A stretch of 64,000 nucleotides of DNA from Solibacter sp039934035 (GCA_039934035.1 JBDTMZ010000008.1:17232-81231); one strand, 5' to 3'. Counted from the stretch's first letter, positions 51,815 through 60,896 are shown. A program made the numbers and translations. The notes: generated by a model from the letters alone, not told the origin.

Positions 51815-54000
51815 ACTGCACTCCCTTCCAATACTTCACTCATCGGAAGCTCGAGCACGAACGTCGCACCCAAACCGGGACCTTCGCTCTCGGCCCATAA
51901 CGAACCCTTCATCTGCCTGGCTGCCAGCGCGCCGGAATGCAGCCCAAAACCGTGTCCATCCCGCTTGGTGGTGAACCCGTGGGCAAAGATCCGAGTCAGT
52001 TGCTGCTGATCCAGACCTACACCGCTGTCACTCACCTCCATACGCACCGAAGTGTCACCGTGCTGATGAATACGAAGCTTGATCCGCTTCTGGCCGCGAC
52101 CGCCCTCTTTGACCGATTCTTTCGCATTGCGCAGCAGATTCAGCAGAATCTGCAGGGCCCGGTGTTTGTCCACGGCGATGTCCGGCAGAGTTTCGAATTC
52201 GCGTTCGAGACGGATCTGGTGCCGCTCGAAGGAAGGCTCCACAATTCGCAAGGCGTCTTCCGCGACGCCGGTCAGGGAGGTCATCTCAATCAGCCCGCAG
52301 ACCTTCGCGAAACTCTGCTGGGTGGCCACGATCTCCTTGATATGTCCCACGTGACTGCGAAGTTGTTCCAGTTCTTTCAGGGAAACCAGCCGGTCCCCTT
52401 CCAACTGTGTGCCCAGCTTGGTGAGATAAGGAATCACACGCAAGCCTTTGGGATCGCGGGTGAGGAAATCCGCCAGAACGTCGGAGGGTTGGTTCAACAG
52501 ACCGATTGCGGCGACCAGCTTGTCGAGCCGCAACTCTCCGATCCTGCCGGCGGCGATCGTTGCGGAAACGTTCACGCTGTTCAGAACGTTACCCACGTTA
52601 TGCAGCACGCCCGTGGCCACTTCGGCCATTCCCGCTTCGCGCGAGAGTTCGATGAGCCGTTGTTGCGCGGCGGCCAGTTCCGCGTGGGCCCGGTCCTTGG
52701 CCTCGACCTGCTCCTGAAGTTCGCGGGTTCTTTCGATCACGCGAAGCTCCAGCGTATCCTTCGACTCCAGCAGCGCGTTGCGGACGCGGCGCCTGGCGAT
52801 GGAGGCGCCGAGCATGTCGGCTACCGCCTGTAAACTGTCCCTCTCGGCTTCTCCCCATTCGCGCTCCTGGACAAAATCGTCGAATCCCGCCAGACCCCAC
52901 CACCGTCCGGCAACCACCACGGGAACGAAGATCGTGGACAATATCCGGCTGTCCACCAGGCCGCGGAGGGGCTGCTCCATCGCACCAGGCGCTACACTGA
53001 CACTCCCGCCTTGCTTAAGAACTTCAACCCAGGCAGCCCCTCGTTCCTCCCAGGGGAAGTCCTGCCACTTTTGCTGGTCGGGAGGCGTGCCCGCGGGTAG
53101 CCATTCGCGGTGCATGCTGGGGCACAGCCGACCCTCTCGCATGGACATCTTCAGTACGCAGGCGCGGCTGACCCCGGCTGCCTGGCCAACCCTTTCCAGC
53201 ACCGCCCCGAGAACGGTATCGCCGTCACCATCGCTCAGGAAGCGCTTGGCGGAGAAGCCTACGCTTTCCAGAATCTGGTTCCGGCCCAGGATGGTCTGCG
53301 CCATGTCGTTGAACGCGGTCGCCACCTGCTCGATTTCATCGCCGCTGTGCACTTCAGCGCGCGCGTAAAGGTCGCCCTTCGCCACTCTCTCCACCGCCGC
53401 GTGCAGGACCTGGATGGGCCGCACTAAACGCGCCGCAAAGACCAGAGAAATCAGCAGGCTCAGGGCGCCACAAACAACCGCCAGTGCGCCGGTGCGCTGA
53501 TAGGTGCGGTGCACGCTCTCGTCATATGAGTTCAATGACAAACCGATGTGAATCCAACCCCACTGGATGCCGCTGTAATCGAACGGCAACGCGTACTGGA
53601 AGACACGGCGCTGGAACAGCGATGAGGTTCCGATGGAACTGGCCGGAACTCGCACGGCGGGGTACCAGGTGGCTCCCAGTGTTTCGGTCTTCCAGTTGGA
53701 ACGGTCGATCACGATCGAGAAGCCATCATTCTTGGTCATCACGACGTAATCGATTGCCAGATCGCCGGAGAGAACCTGCATCGCCTGGTCCACCACCTCC
53801 GAATAGTCCTCCGAAACAGCAGCCCCGGCGGCCGCTCCCCGAATTGAGGCAGCCACGCCGCGCGCCTTCGATGCCAAGCCCAGCTCAAACTCGCGCTTCT
53901 GTTCCGGAACAATCGCCAGGACAAAGACACCCAGAGTCAGCAGGGTGACCATCCATCCCAGCAACGTAACGCGTAGGGCAATGCCCGTCGGGAACCTCAT
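51811..54000 (-). CDS. Membrane sensor histidine kinase with HAMP and GAF domains
   Basis: 729 residues. TM1 is at about 9-30, with a periplasmic sensor domain to about 168 and TM2 at 170-190. HAMP spans about 190-242, a GAF domain about 250-402 and a coiled coil 403-450. The H-box has H467 in TGVLHNVGNVLNS. The ATPase domain carries NLLRNAKESV, DSGVGLDQQQ and GHGFGLHSGA. The H-box type (HNVGN) is a known variant. It follows the PhnD-type genes within 2 bp, so its periplasmic domain may read their binding state. Confidence 0.92.
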   Translation of the reverse strand: MRFPTGIALRVTLLGWMVTLLTLGVFVLAIVPEQKREFELGLASKARGVAASIRGAAAGAAVSEDYSEVVDQAMQVLSGDLAIDYVVMTKNDGFSIVIDRSNWKTETLGATWYPAVRVPASSIGTSSLFQRRVFQYALPFDYSGIQWGWIHIGLSLNSYDESVHRTYQRTGALAVVCGALSLLISLVFAARLVRPIQVLHAAVERVAKGDLYARAEVHSGDEIEQVATAFNDMAQTILGRNQILESVGFSAKRFLSDGDGDTVLGAVLERVGQAAGVSRACVLKMSMREGRLCPSMHREWLPAGTPPDQQKWQDFPWEERGAAWVEVLKQGGSVSVAPGAMEQPLRGLVDSRILSTIFVPVVVAGRWWGLAGFDDFVQEREWGEAERDSLQAVADMLGASIARRRVRNALLESKDTLELRVIERTRELQEQVEAKDRAHAELAAAQQRLIELSREAGMAEVATGVLHNVGNVLNSVNVSATIAAGRIGELRLDKLVAAIGLLNQPSDVLADFLTRDPKGLRVIPYLTKLGTQLEGDRLVSLKELEQLRSHVGHIKEIVATQQSFAKVCGLIEMTSLTGVAEDALRIVEPSFERHQIRLEREFETLPDIAVDKHRALQILLNLLRNAKESVKEGGRGQKRIKLRIHQHGDTSVRMEVSDSGVGLDQQQLTRIFAHGFTTKRDGHGFGLHSGALAARQMKGSLWAESEGPGLGATFVLELPMSEVLEGSAV

Positions 54001-54002
54001 CG

Positions 54003-55028
54003 TCAGTACCTTTCCTTTGGCCGTTCTACGTGAACAGTCTCCGGGCCCGGCGCATTCGGCGGCCGGTTTGGCGATGACCCTGGTAGGCGGTAGTAGTCTC
54101 TCCAGAGTTCGCGGGCCGAGTCGAGATCGCCCGGTTGGATGCGTACCAGGCGTTCCGTCCTGAACACCGTGAGCAGTTGACGACCACCCGGGCTCTCGTG
54201 GAGGGAGAGCATTGCCTCAATCAACTCGTTCTGGTATGGGCGCGGTTCCGCTGTGGTGATAATGCTTTCGATCAAGGGCCGGGAGCGGGCGAGCACCTTG
54301 AGCTGTCCCACCTGAGGATTCATCTCCTTCGCAAGATTGAAATTGACTTCATCCACGACGCAAGCATCAACCCTGCCGAAGAACAGCGGCAAGATGCACG
54401 CCTGAGGCTTTTCTACCACTTGGGCGGAGGCGAAGAACGAAGCAGCGCGCTCTGGCTTCTCAGAACCTAGAAGAACGTCTATCCACGCCAGGCCAGTATT
54501 CGAACCGTTCCGAGAAGACACCAGGATGCTTTTTCCTCTCAGACTGGATATGGTCGCGGCGGAGGAGGAAGTCTTGGCTAGCAGGAAATAGGAATGGAGC
54601 CCTACTCCTTCCGAACTTGGGGCATGCGTTAGCGCTGGAACAGCCAGGCGGCTGCTCTCGAGTTCCAGGTAGTCGGTGATGCTCAACATGAGCAACTCCA
54701 CGGAATGGTTCTGGAGCCGCTCTCTCATCTCCATTACGCTGTCCACAACGTCTACCTTGGAGTCCAGCAGAAATCCCCTCTGTCGCGCTACGATGTCGAA
54801 CCAGGCTTTGATGGCGGCGCGAGAGTCGTTGCGGTTGAGACTGTTCAACGTCTTGCCACTCGCGACCCCATAGAGGCGGGCGCGGCGGAGTCCGTGGCCA
54901 TCAACGCCGGTGGATGCGCCCGAAGTCTGGGCTATTGCGATCGCCGCTCCAATCGTTAAACCGATCGCCAAACCCGGCAGCAGTGCGCTTCGGAGCGAGG
55001 TCCGCCTTGAATTTCCTTTGGAAGGCAT
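54003..55028 (-). CDS. PhnD-type periplasmic binding protein 5
   Basis: 341 residues with an N-terminal hydrophobic leader (residues ~13-34, ALLPGLAIGLTIGAAIAIAQ). The body has the phosphate/phosphonate-binding fold: AAIKAWFDIVARQRGFLLDS, SVELLMLSITDYLELE, GKSILVSSRNGSNTGLAWID, and the hinge region ACILPLFFGRVDACVVDEVN. It is most like binding protein 4. No transporter genes are nearby, so a sensing role is inferred. Confidence 0.82.
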   Translation of the reverse strand: MPSKGNSRRTSLRSALLPGLAIGLTIGAAIAIAQTSGASTGVDGHGLRRARLYGVASGKTLNSLNRNDSRAAIKAWFDIVARQRGFLLDSKVDVVDSVMEMRERLQNHSVELLMLSITDYLELESSRLAVPALTHAPSSEGVGLHSYFLLAKTSSSAATISSLRGKSILVSSRNGSNTGLAWIDVLLGSEKPERAASFFASAQVVEKPQACILPLFFGRVDACVVDEVNFNLAKEMNPQVGQLKVLARSRPLIESIITTAEPRPYQNELIEAMLSLHESPGGRQLLTVFRTERLVRIQPGDLDSARELWRDYYRLPGSSPNRPPNAPGPETVHVERPKERY

Positions 55029-56009
55029 CTAGGGGCCCTCCTTTCCAGCGGTTTCTTCTGGCCGCCGGGCGGTTGACCCTGGAACATCCCCAGACGTGTC
55101 TACCAGACGGCGATACTTGCTCCAAAGGGCGCGTACCGATTCGAATTGCGCCTTTTCGGCGGGCACCTGCGGGCCCGCCTTGAATACGACGCCGAGTTGC
55201 TCGCCGGCCAGGGTTTTGTGCAGGGTGAGAATCGCGTTTACCACCTCGCTCTGGTATGGATGGCGGAACTGAACCGGCATGGCGAGCAAACCCTCAAGAA
55301 ACGCCTCCGAGCGCGCGAGCGTTTTGAGCCGCCCGAGTTGGGGATTCAGCTCTTTTACCGATTCCCAGCTGTTGGAGTCGACCACGCAGGCGTCGATCTT
55401 GCCGAAGAACAGCGGCAAAATACACGACGAACCGTGGTAGGAGAGCTCCACTGAGCTAAAGAAACTGGCGGCGCGGCCTAGGCAGTTTTCCGCCACGAGC
55501 GTGTCCAGCCATACCAGTCGCGTATTGGATTTGGTGCGCGAGGCCACAATGATCCGCTTGCCGCGCAGGCCGGCAAGCGGATCGGCTCCCGCGGCATCGT
55601 TACTCAGCAGCAGATACGGGAACGCCGCCAACTGACCCCGGTTTGTGCCAACGGCGATCGCCTCCACCAGCGCCTCATCGCCGAGCGAGAGGTAGTCGGG
55701 CGTATCCAACACCAGCAGGTCCGCCGTATGCTCTTTGAGGCGCTGCCGGACCTGCCCGAGGGACACGGCGGTGTCCACCTTGTACTCGCAATCAAAGCCG
55801 CGCATTTTTCCCAGTTGTTTGATCCAGATACTCATCGATGCAATCGCGTCGCGGGGATTGACCCCGGCCAACATGTTCTCGCTGGCGACCACATACAAGC
55901 GTGTTGCCTTCAACCCGGGAACGGCCGGCGGATCGCCCGCCCACAGCACACCGCTGGCGGCGGGGCTGAGACAAACGGCAAGGAACGGCATTGCGGAGAG
56001 GAATTTCAT
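55029..56009 (-). CDS. PhnD-type periplasmic binding protein 4
   Basis: 326 residues from ATG 56009 with a classical signal peptide (MKFLSAMPFLAVCLSPAASG). Body: MSIWIKQLGKMRGFDCEYKV, TADLLVLDTPDYLSLGDEAL, GKRIIVASRTKSNTRLVWLD and SCILPLFFGKIDACVVDSNS. It is clearly paralogous to protein 5, with a lower match to proteins 1-3. It abuts protein 5 with no spacer. The longer frame upstream overlaps the preceding gene and is not needed. Confidence 0.82.
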   Translation of the reverse strand: MKFLSAMPFLAVCLSPAASGVLWAGDPPAVPGLKATRLYVVASENMLAGVNPRDAIASMSIWIKQLGKMRGFDCEYKVDTAVSLGQVRQRLKEHTADLLVLDTPDYLSLGDEALVEAIAVGTNRGQLAAFPYLLLSNDAAGADPLAGLRGKRIIVASRTKSNTRLVWLDTLVAENCLGRAASFFSSVELSYHGSSCILPLFFGKIDACVVDSNSWESVKELNPQLGRLKTLARSEAFLEGLLAMPVQFRHPYQSEVVNAILTLHKTLAGEQLGVVFKAGPQVPAEKAQFESVRALWSKYRRLVDTSGDVPGSTARRPEETAGKEGP

Positions 56010-56011
56010 AG

Positions 56012-56975
56012 CTATCCCATTCCCCCAGCCGCGCCCCGGCGGGCACGGGCACGATCCGCCGCGTCGAGCAGTGCGAGCGCGCTGGCCAGGCAACTGCCAT
56101 CACGCACCGCCAAGTCATCGACCTGAAAGAGTGTAGCAAGCTGCCGGCCGGCCGGAGTTGCGCTCAGGCTCGACAGCGCCTTAATCAGCCTCTCGCGATT
56201 CACATTCCGGTAGTTCTTGCGGAAGATGTAGAAACTCACCGTCATGGCAGGAGAGCTTGCGACCACTTTGAGATCTCTGGCGACCTGCGGATTGAGCTCA
56301 CTCATGGTGGCAAAGCCTCGCTTCGTAGTGAGGCAGGCATCGGCTTGGCCAAAGAAAATCGGCAATACCACTCGGGAGAATTTTGTGTCCTCGACTACCG
56401 GACCAAAGAACTGTTCGGCGGAGCCCAGGCGCGCCTCCTCCAGGATGGTGAAGAGCCAAAGCGGAGCCAGGCACGTCTTTGGCGATTTCAGGGTGCACAA
56501 GCGGCGTCCCTTCAGGTCGGCCAAGCGCCGGATACCGGTGCTCTGCTTGGCTAGGATCAAATACTGCTCAAGCCCCCCTTCGCCCGCCGCGGTAATGATC
56601 TGGCCGGTATCCAGCAGGTCGGCGATTGGCCGGAACTCAAGCATGTTCACGGCCACGGCGTCCAATTGGCCCCGACGTGCGCCGTCCTGGATCTCCTGCG
56701 TGGTGCTGAAGATCGTCGGGCTGATCGCCATGTTGATGTCGTCTGTGATTTGTTTGACCCAGATTGACATGGCCGCCCGGGGGTCGTTCAGGGTTCGCGC
56801 CCCCCAGCATACTCGCCGAGATGGCGAGGCGGACCGGCGCGCCGCCTTCTGCGGCGGCTGCCGCTTTCCGCCGCCAGGGGCAGGCCCCAAGCAGCATTGC
56901 AAAGGCCTGTCGTCGCGATTGGGCGGAGCCGCTGATTTGGTCGAACAGTCTCGGAGTGGTGTTTTTCGGGGCCAT
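56012..56975 (-). pseudogene. PhnD-type periplasmic binding protein 3, one-base frameshift
   Basis: The start (MAPKNTTPRLFDQISGSAQS, then a Tat-like SRRQAFAMLLGAC) lies in one frame. From LNDPRAAMSIWVKQITDDIN on, the protein continues in another. The switch is at the C6 run 56800-56805. Removing one C gives SMLGARTLNDPRAAM, which aligns with SVLGEVSLNDARAAM of protein 2, and restores exactly 320 residues, the length of protein 2. Either a sequencing error, a recent mutation or a slippery phase-variable tract. Confidence 0.8.
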
Positions 56976-56978
56976 CTT

Positions 56979-57941
56979 TTATTCCTTTCTGGTCCCGGTT
57001 GCCGGCCGGCCGCGCAAGCGGTCCGCCGCATCGAGCACATCGAGGGCGCTCGCCCGAGTACCGGCATCGCGCACGGCCAGCTCCTCGAACTGAAATAGCG
57101 TCCTGATTTGCCGGCCGGCAGCCGTTGCCCCGAGACTCGACGACAGTGCCCTGATCAATTTCTCGCGATTTACACTCTGGTAGTTCTTGCGGAATATGTA
57201 AAACGTCACCACCATAGGAGGAGAGATTGCAACCACTTTCACTTCTCTAGCAACCTGCGGGTTGAGTTCGCACATCGTGTCGAAGCCGCGTTTCGTGGCG
57301 AGGCAGGCATCGGCCTGACCAAAAAAGACCGGCAAGACCACCCGGGAAAATTTGGCGTCCGTGACCATCGGACCAAAGAACTGCTCAGCCGGGCCGTAGT
57401 GCGCCGCCTCCAGGAGGGTGAAGAGCCAGGCAGGTGCCACGCACATCCTGGGAGCCTTCAGCGTGTACAGGCGGCGTCCCTTCAAGTCGCCCAATTGACG
57501 AATGCCGCTGCTCTGCTTCGCCAGAATTACGTACTGGTCCAGCGCCGCATCGCCGGCCGCAGTGATCATTTGGCTATCCAGCAAGTCGCCGATCGGCCGG
57601 TATTCGATAACGTTCATCGCCATGGCGTCGAGCTGGCCTTTCCGGGCGCCGTCATGGATCTCCTGAGTGGTACTGAACAGCTTCGGGCTGATGGTGAGGG
57701 TGACGTCTCCGGCCACAAGGTCGATCCAGATCTTCATGGCCGCCCTCGCATCGTTCAGACTTACCTCCCCCAGCACGCTCTCCGAAATGGCGAGGCGGAC
57801 CGGCACGCCCCCGTCCGCCGCGTCAAGGGTGCCGGAGAACCAGGGGCAAGCTCCCAACATCGCCGTGAAGACATGGCGTCGCGAAACCGTGGAACTGCGG
57901 ACTTCGTCGAACGATGCCCTGATGGAGTGCGCTTGGGGCAT
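56979..57941 (-). CDS. PhnD-type periplasmic binding protein 2
   Basis: 320 residues with a leader containing SRRHVFTAMLGACPWFSG, a twin-arginine (Tat)-like signal. Body: ARAAMKIWIDLVAGDVTLTI, GQLDAMAMNVIEYRPIGDLL, LKGRRLYTLKAPRMCVAPAW, VVLPVFFGQADACLATKRGF and FYIFRKNYQSVNREKLIRAL. This is the solute-binding fold of PhnD/SsuA type; ligand unknown. It is 3 bp from each neighbour in the operon. Confidence 0.83.
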   Translation of the reverse strand: MPQAHSIRASFDEVRSSTVSRRHVFTAMLGACPWFSGTLDAADGGVPVRLAISESVLGEVSLNDARAAMKIWIDLVAGDVTLTISPKLFSTTQEIHDGARKGQLDAMAMNVIEYRPIGDLLDSQMITAAGDAALDQYVILAKQSSGIRQLGDLKGRRLYTLKAPRMCVAPAWLFTLLEAAHYGPAEQFFGPMVTDAKFSRVVLPVFFGQADACLATKRGFDTMCELNPQVAREVKVVAISPPMVVTFYIFRKNYQSVNREKLIRALSSSLGATAAGRQIRTLFQFEELAVRDAGTRASALDVLDAADRLRGRPATGTRKE

Positions 57942-57944
57942 ACC

Positions 57945-58901
57945 CTAACCCTTTCGGCTCCCGATTCCCTGCCGTCCACGGGCACGATCCGCTTTCTCGA
58001 GTACGGCCAGAGCGGGCGCCAGGACGCCAATATCCTTGACCATCAGATTGTCGAATTGAAAGAGCGTGGCAATTTGCCGGCCGGCCGCGGTGACGGGCAA
58101 GTCCGAATAGAACTTGGCAAAGCTCTCTCGACTCATACCGTGATAGTTCTTGCGGAATATGTAGAACGCCACCACCATGGCGGGAGAACTTGCGATTACG
58201 GTCAGGTTCTTGGCAACCTGCGGATTCAGCTCGCACATTGTGTCGAAGCTCCGCTTTGACGTGAGGCAGGCATCAGTCTGGCCGAAAAAGAGGGGCAACA
58301 CGACGCGCGAGGCCTTGGTCTCCGCAGTCATAGGACCGAAGAAAAGGTCGCTCTGACCGAAATGCCCCTCATCCAGGATGGTAGAGAGCCAGGCGTCTGC
58401 TACGCACATCTTGCGGCCCTTCAATATGCACAGCTTGCGTCCCCGCAGGTCCCCCAGGTTCTGGATTCCGCTGTCCCGCTTGGCTAATAGGAGATACTGC
58501 TCGGGTCCCGCCGCATTGCCCTCGCATAAGATCTGGCTCGGATCCAACAGGTCCGCGATCTGCCGGTACTCGACCACATTTAGCGCTACGCAGTCGAACT
58601 GACCGCTCCGAGTGCGCCGCAGTAGCTCTTCGGTGGTATCGAAGACTTTCGGGGAGAACTCGACGACCACATTCAAGTCCTGGGCCATTCGCTTGATCCA
58701 GATCTGCATGGCCGCTCTGGCGTCATTCATATTGATGTCCGTCACCAGGCTCTCGGAGACGATCAGGCGGACCGGCGCGTCCGCGGCGGCCAGCCTGCCC
58801 GGCCGCCAGATGCCGGCACCCAACATCGCCGCGAGGGCGTGTCGTCGCGAAACGGCGCCGCTATGGGCTTCGCTGACGGGTGCTGGGTTGCAGTTCTTCA
58901 T
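57945..58901 (-). CDS. PhnD-type periplasmic binding protein 1
   Basis: 318 residues with a Tat-like leader (SRRHALAAMLGAGIW). Body: NMNDARAAMQIWIKRMAQDL, GQFDCVALNVVEYRQIADLL, LRGRKLCILKGRKMCVADAW, VVLPLFFGQTDACLTSKRSF and FYIFRKNYHGMSRESFAKFY. It is a paralogue of proteins 2 and 3 and follows the TolC-like gene by 20 bp. Confidence 0.83.
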   Translation of the reverse strand: MKNCNPAPVSEAHSGAVSRRHALAAMLGAGIWRPGRLAAADAPVRLIVSESLVTDINMNDARAAMQIWIKRMAQDLNVVVEFSPKVFDTTEELLRRTRSGQFDCVALNVVEYRQIADLLDPSQILCEGNAAGPEQYLLLAKRDSGIQNLGDLRGRKLCILKGRKMCVADAWLSTILDEGHFGQSDLFFGPMTAETKASRVVLPLFFGQTDACLTSKRSFDTMCELNPQVAKNLTVIASSPAMVVAFYIFRKNYHGMSRESFAKFYSDLPVTAAGRQIATLFQFDNLMVKDIGVLAPALAVLEKADRARGRQGIGSRKG

Positions 58902-58921
58902 GGCGCTTCGTCTTCCAATCG

Positions 58922-60484
58922 CTACGGCTTCGGGTTCAACATGCCGGCTACTTCCTTCCCGATCAGCAGCGAGATCTGGGACTCGACGGCCACCTGGTCA
59001 TAGCGCGCCTTGAGGTACTGCGCAGTCATCAGGGATTCAAATAATTGGGCGCGGATCACTTTCTCCGTCTCCACCAAGTCGTTTTGATAGGCGCGCGCGG
59101 TCAAGTCGCGGTTTTCGCGCGCCGCCAGCATGGCCCGGTTTGCCGCCTGATAGGTCTTCGCGGCAGCTTCGAGACTTAAGAACGACATGCGGAGTTGCAG
59201 GCCGATACCCTCACGCAGCAGGAACTTTTCTTCTTTGAGTTTGGCCACCCGCGCCAGGGCTTCGGCGACCTTGTTCCTGGTCAGAAATCCATCAAAAATT
59301 GGGATTTCCGCGCCAAAACCGAGGGTCCATCCGGCTTTGTTCGACGCGGACGCCATGCCTGCCGAGTAGCTGTTTAACCAGCGGTGCAACTCGCCTGTCA
59401 ATGCGACTTTTGGGTAGTAGCCACTACGTGCAGTGGAGGCCGCGCCTTCGAAAGCCCTGAGCCCGGCTTCGAGTTTCACCCAATCGGGGTTGAACTCGTA
59501 GGCTGAGGCGACCAGTTCCTCTAGGTTCCCGGCGTAGGGCCGGTAAGGTACCTCTTCCTCGGAAGGGTGAACAGTGGCATTCCAGGGCAGTCCCATGGTG
59601 TAGGCTAGGGCGGCTTCAGCGGTCGCCTCGTTCCGGGCGAGTTCCGCGACCATCGATCGGATGGTTTCGACCATCACCACGTTGTCCAGATAGTCCGTCT
59701 TGTTCACTTTGCCGGCCCCGTTCTTGTACATGGAGTCGGTCAGTTCGAGCGTCACTTCCATGCGGGCCAGAGTATCCTTGCCCACCTGGTGCAACTGCCC
59801 GGCCAGCACGGCTCCGTAGTAGAGCCTCACCACGCTGTCGTTGATCTCCAGATCTGTGCGCCGGACGTCGGCCTGCGCGGCCTTTACGGCCCCCGCCGCC
59901 TGCTCGCGGTAGCCTTTTCGCATACCGCCGTCGTACAGCAGCCAGGTCAGATTCCCCGACACGGTACCGCTCTGCGGATTCATCAGCTTGATGTTCTGCT
60001 CGGGGATAGGGAACGCCTGGGCCGTGGTGGTGATACTCTGTCCCGGGAAGGCAACGGGCATCTGGATTGCGGCGCCGGGGAACCCGGGGGCAAACGCATT
60101 GGCGGGAATAGTGACTATCGCTGTGCCGCCGGGGACGTTTACGGTCTGGGGAGGGATATACATGCCACTCGCAGGGAAGACGAAATTGGGCGCCTCGTCC
60201 ATGTGAAACCACCCGGCTTTGGCGGTTACTTGCGGCCAGTAGCCCGCCATTGCCTGCCGGTGCTGTGCCTCCGCCATCGCCAGGGCAAACCCGGAAGCGG
60301 GCCGGCGCCGGTTGTTCTGCATCGCGGCCCCGAGGCATTGCCCAAGGGTCAAAACCTGAGTCTGCCTGGCGACGACAATCGCCTCCGCGTTAGGGACAGT
60401 GCTGCCCGGCAGATCTGCCGCAAGTACAACATGGACCATTGAGCACAAGGTGCCGATCGCCGCAAGTCTGACTACTTTCTTCAT
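58922..60484 (-). CDS. TolC-like outer-membrane channel protein
   Basis: 520 residues with a signal peptide (LAAIGTLCSMVHVVLAADLP). It shows the two-fold TolC repeat: LTLGQCLGAAMQNNR, helices ending TARSGYYPKVALTG, LGFGAEIPIFDGFLTRNKVA and NDLVETEKVIRAQLFESLMT. An unusual insertion of about 90 residues (after MDEAPNFVFPAS), Pro/Gly/Thr-rich, sits in the first repeat near the expected beta-barrel. TolC proteins usually pair with inner-membrane pumps and adaptors; none is nearby. First gene of the sensory operon (GAGGAG before the ATG). Confidence 0.88.
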   Translation of the reverse strand: MKKVVRLAAIGTLCSMVHVVLAADLPGSTVPNAEAIVVARQTQVLTLGQCLGAAMQNNRRRPASGFALAMAEAQHRQAMAGYWPQVTAKAGWFHMDEAPNFVFPASGMYIPPQTVNVPGGTAIVTIPANAFAPGFPGAAIQMPVAFPGQSITTTAQAFPIPEQNIKLMNPQSGTVSGNLTWLLYDGGMRKGYREQAAGAVKAAQADVRRTDLEINDSVVRLYYGAVLAGQLHQVGKDTLARMEVTLELTDSMYKNGAGKVNKTDYLDNVVMVETIRSMVAELARNEATAEAALAYTMGLPWNATVHPSEEEVPYRPYAGNLEELVASAYEFNPDWVKLEAGLRAFEGAASTARSGYYPKVALTGELHRWLNSYSAGMASASNKAGWTLGFGAEIPIFDGFLTRNKVAEALARVAKLKEEKFLLREGIGLQLRMSFLSLEAAAKTYQAANRAMLAARENRDLTARAYQNDLVETEKVIRAQLFESLMTAQYLKARYDQVAVESQISLLIGKEVAGMLNPKP

Positions 60485-60555
60485 CCCTACTTCTCCTCGA
60501 GCATCCTGGCATGTAACGATATGCTGTCAATACGTCACATAATGCTCACCTAGCC

Positions 60556-60580
60556 ATATCGGACACTGTGGTGGGATTTC
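60556..60580 (-). promoter_or_regulatory. Possible sigma-28 promoter of the TolC/PhnD operon
   Basis: Minus strand: GAAA (60577-60580), 14 bases, CCGATAT (60556-60562). It has the same -10 and spacing as the fliS promoter, with one mismatch in the -35 (GAAA for TAAA). The predicted start lies about 64 bp before the gene. A sigma-70-like TTGACA also occurs nearby (minus strand, about 60520-60525). Confidence 0.4.
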
Positions 60581-60607
60581 TGCGCGTATCTAATTGAATA
60601 ATCGGCA

Positions 60608-60886
60608 GGGTTGGTATTCACTCGACTCAGGTGACCCCAACATGTAGTAAGGCGCGGTATGGAGGATTATCCGCGGACTCTGAGCGAGTTCGAGGCTCGG
60701 TTTGATACCCGAACAGGCGTGCCGGGACTACCTGTTCGGACTACGATGGCCGGAGGGCTTTCGCTGCCCTCGCTGCAGAGGCGGGCACTTCTGGCCGGTG
60801 CGGTCGGTGCTGATGCAATGCCAGCTGTGCGGTCACCAGACGTCGGTGACGGCGGGGACGATCTTCCAGGACACGCGCAAGGTTGA
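60608..60886 (+). pseudogene. IS1595-family transposase remnant
   Basis: The start MEDYPRTLSEFEARFDT (ATG 60659) continues, after a one-base frameshift near 60705, as EQACRDYLFGLRWPEGFRCP, then RCRGGHFWPVRSVLMQCQLC and GHQTSVTAGTIFQDTRK. This is the N-terminal zinc-ribbon (CPRC...CQLC) of IS1595-type transposases. It ends abruptly at about 60885, next to the HDOD gene. The left flank GGGTTGGTATTCACTCGACT (60608) may be the element's end. Inactive. Confidence 0.75.
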
Positions 60887-60896
60887 TTCGCATTTG

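Noticed and set aside
57108..58259. 383-codon frame opposite binding proteins 1 and 2
   Set aside because: Antisense shadow repeated between paralogues, with no independent features.
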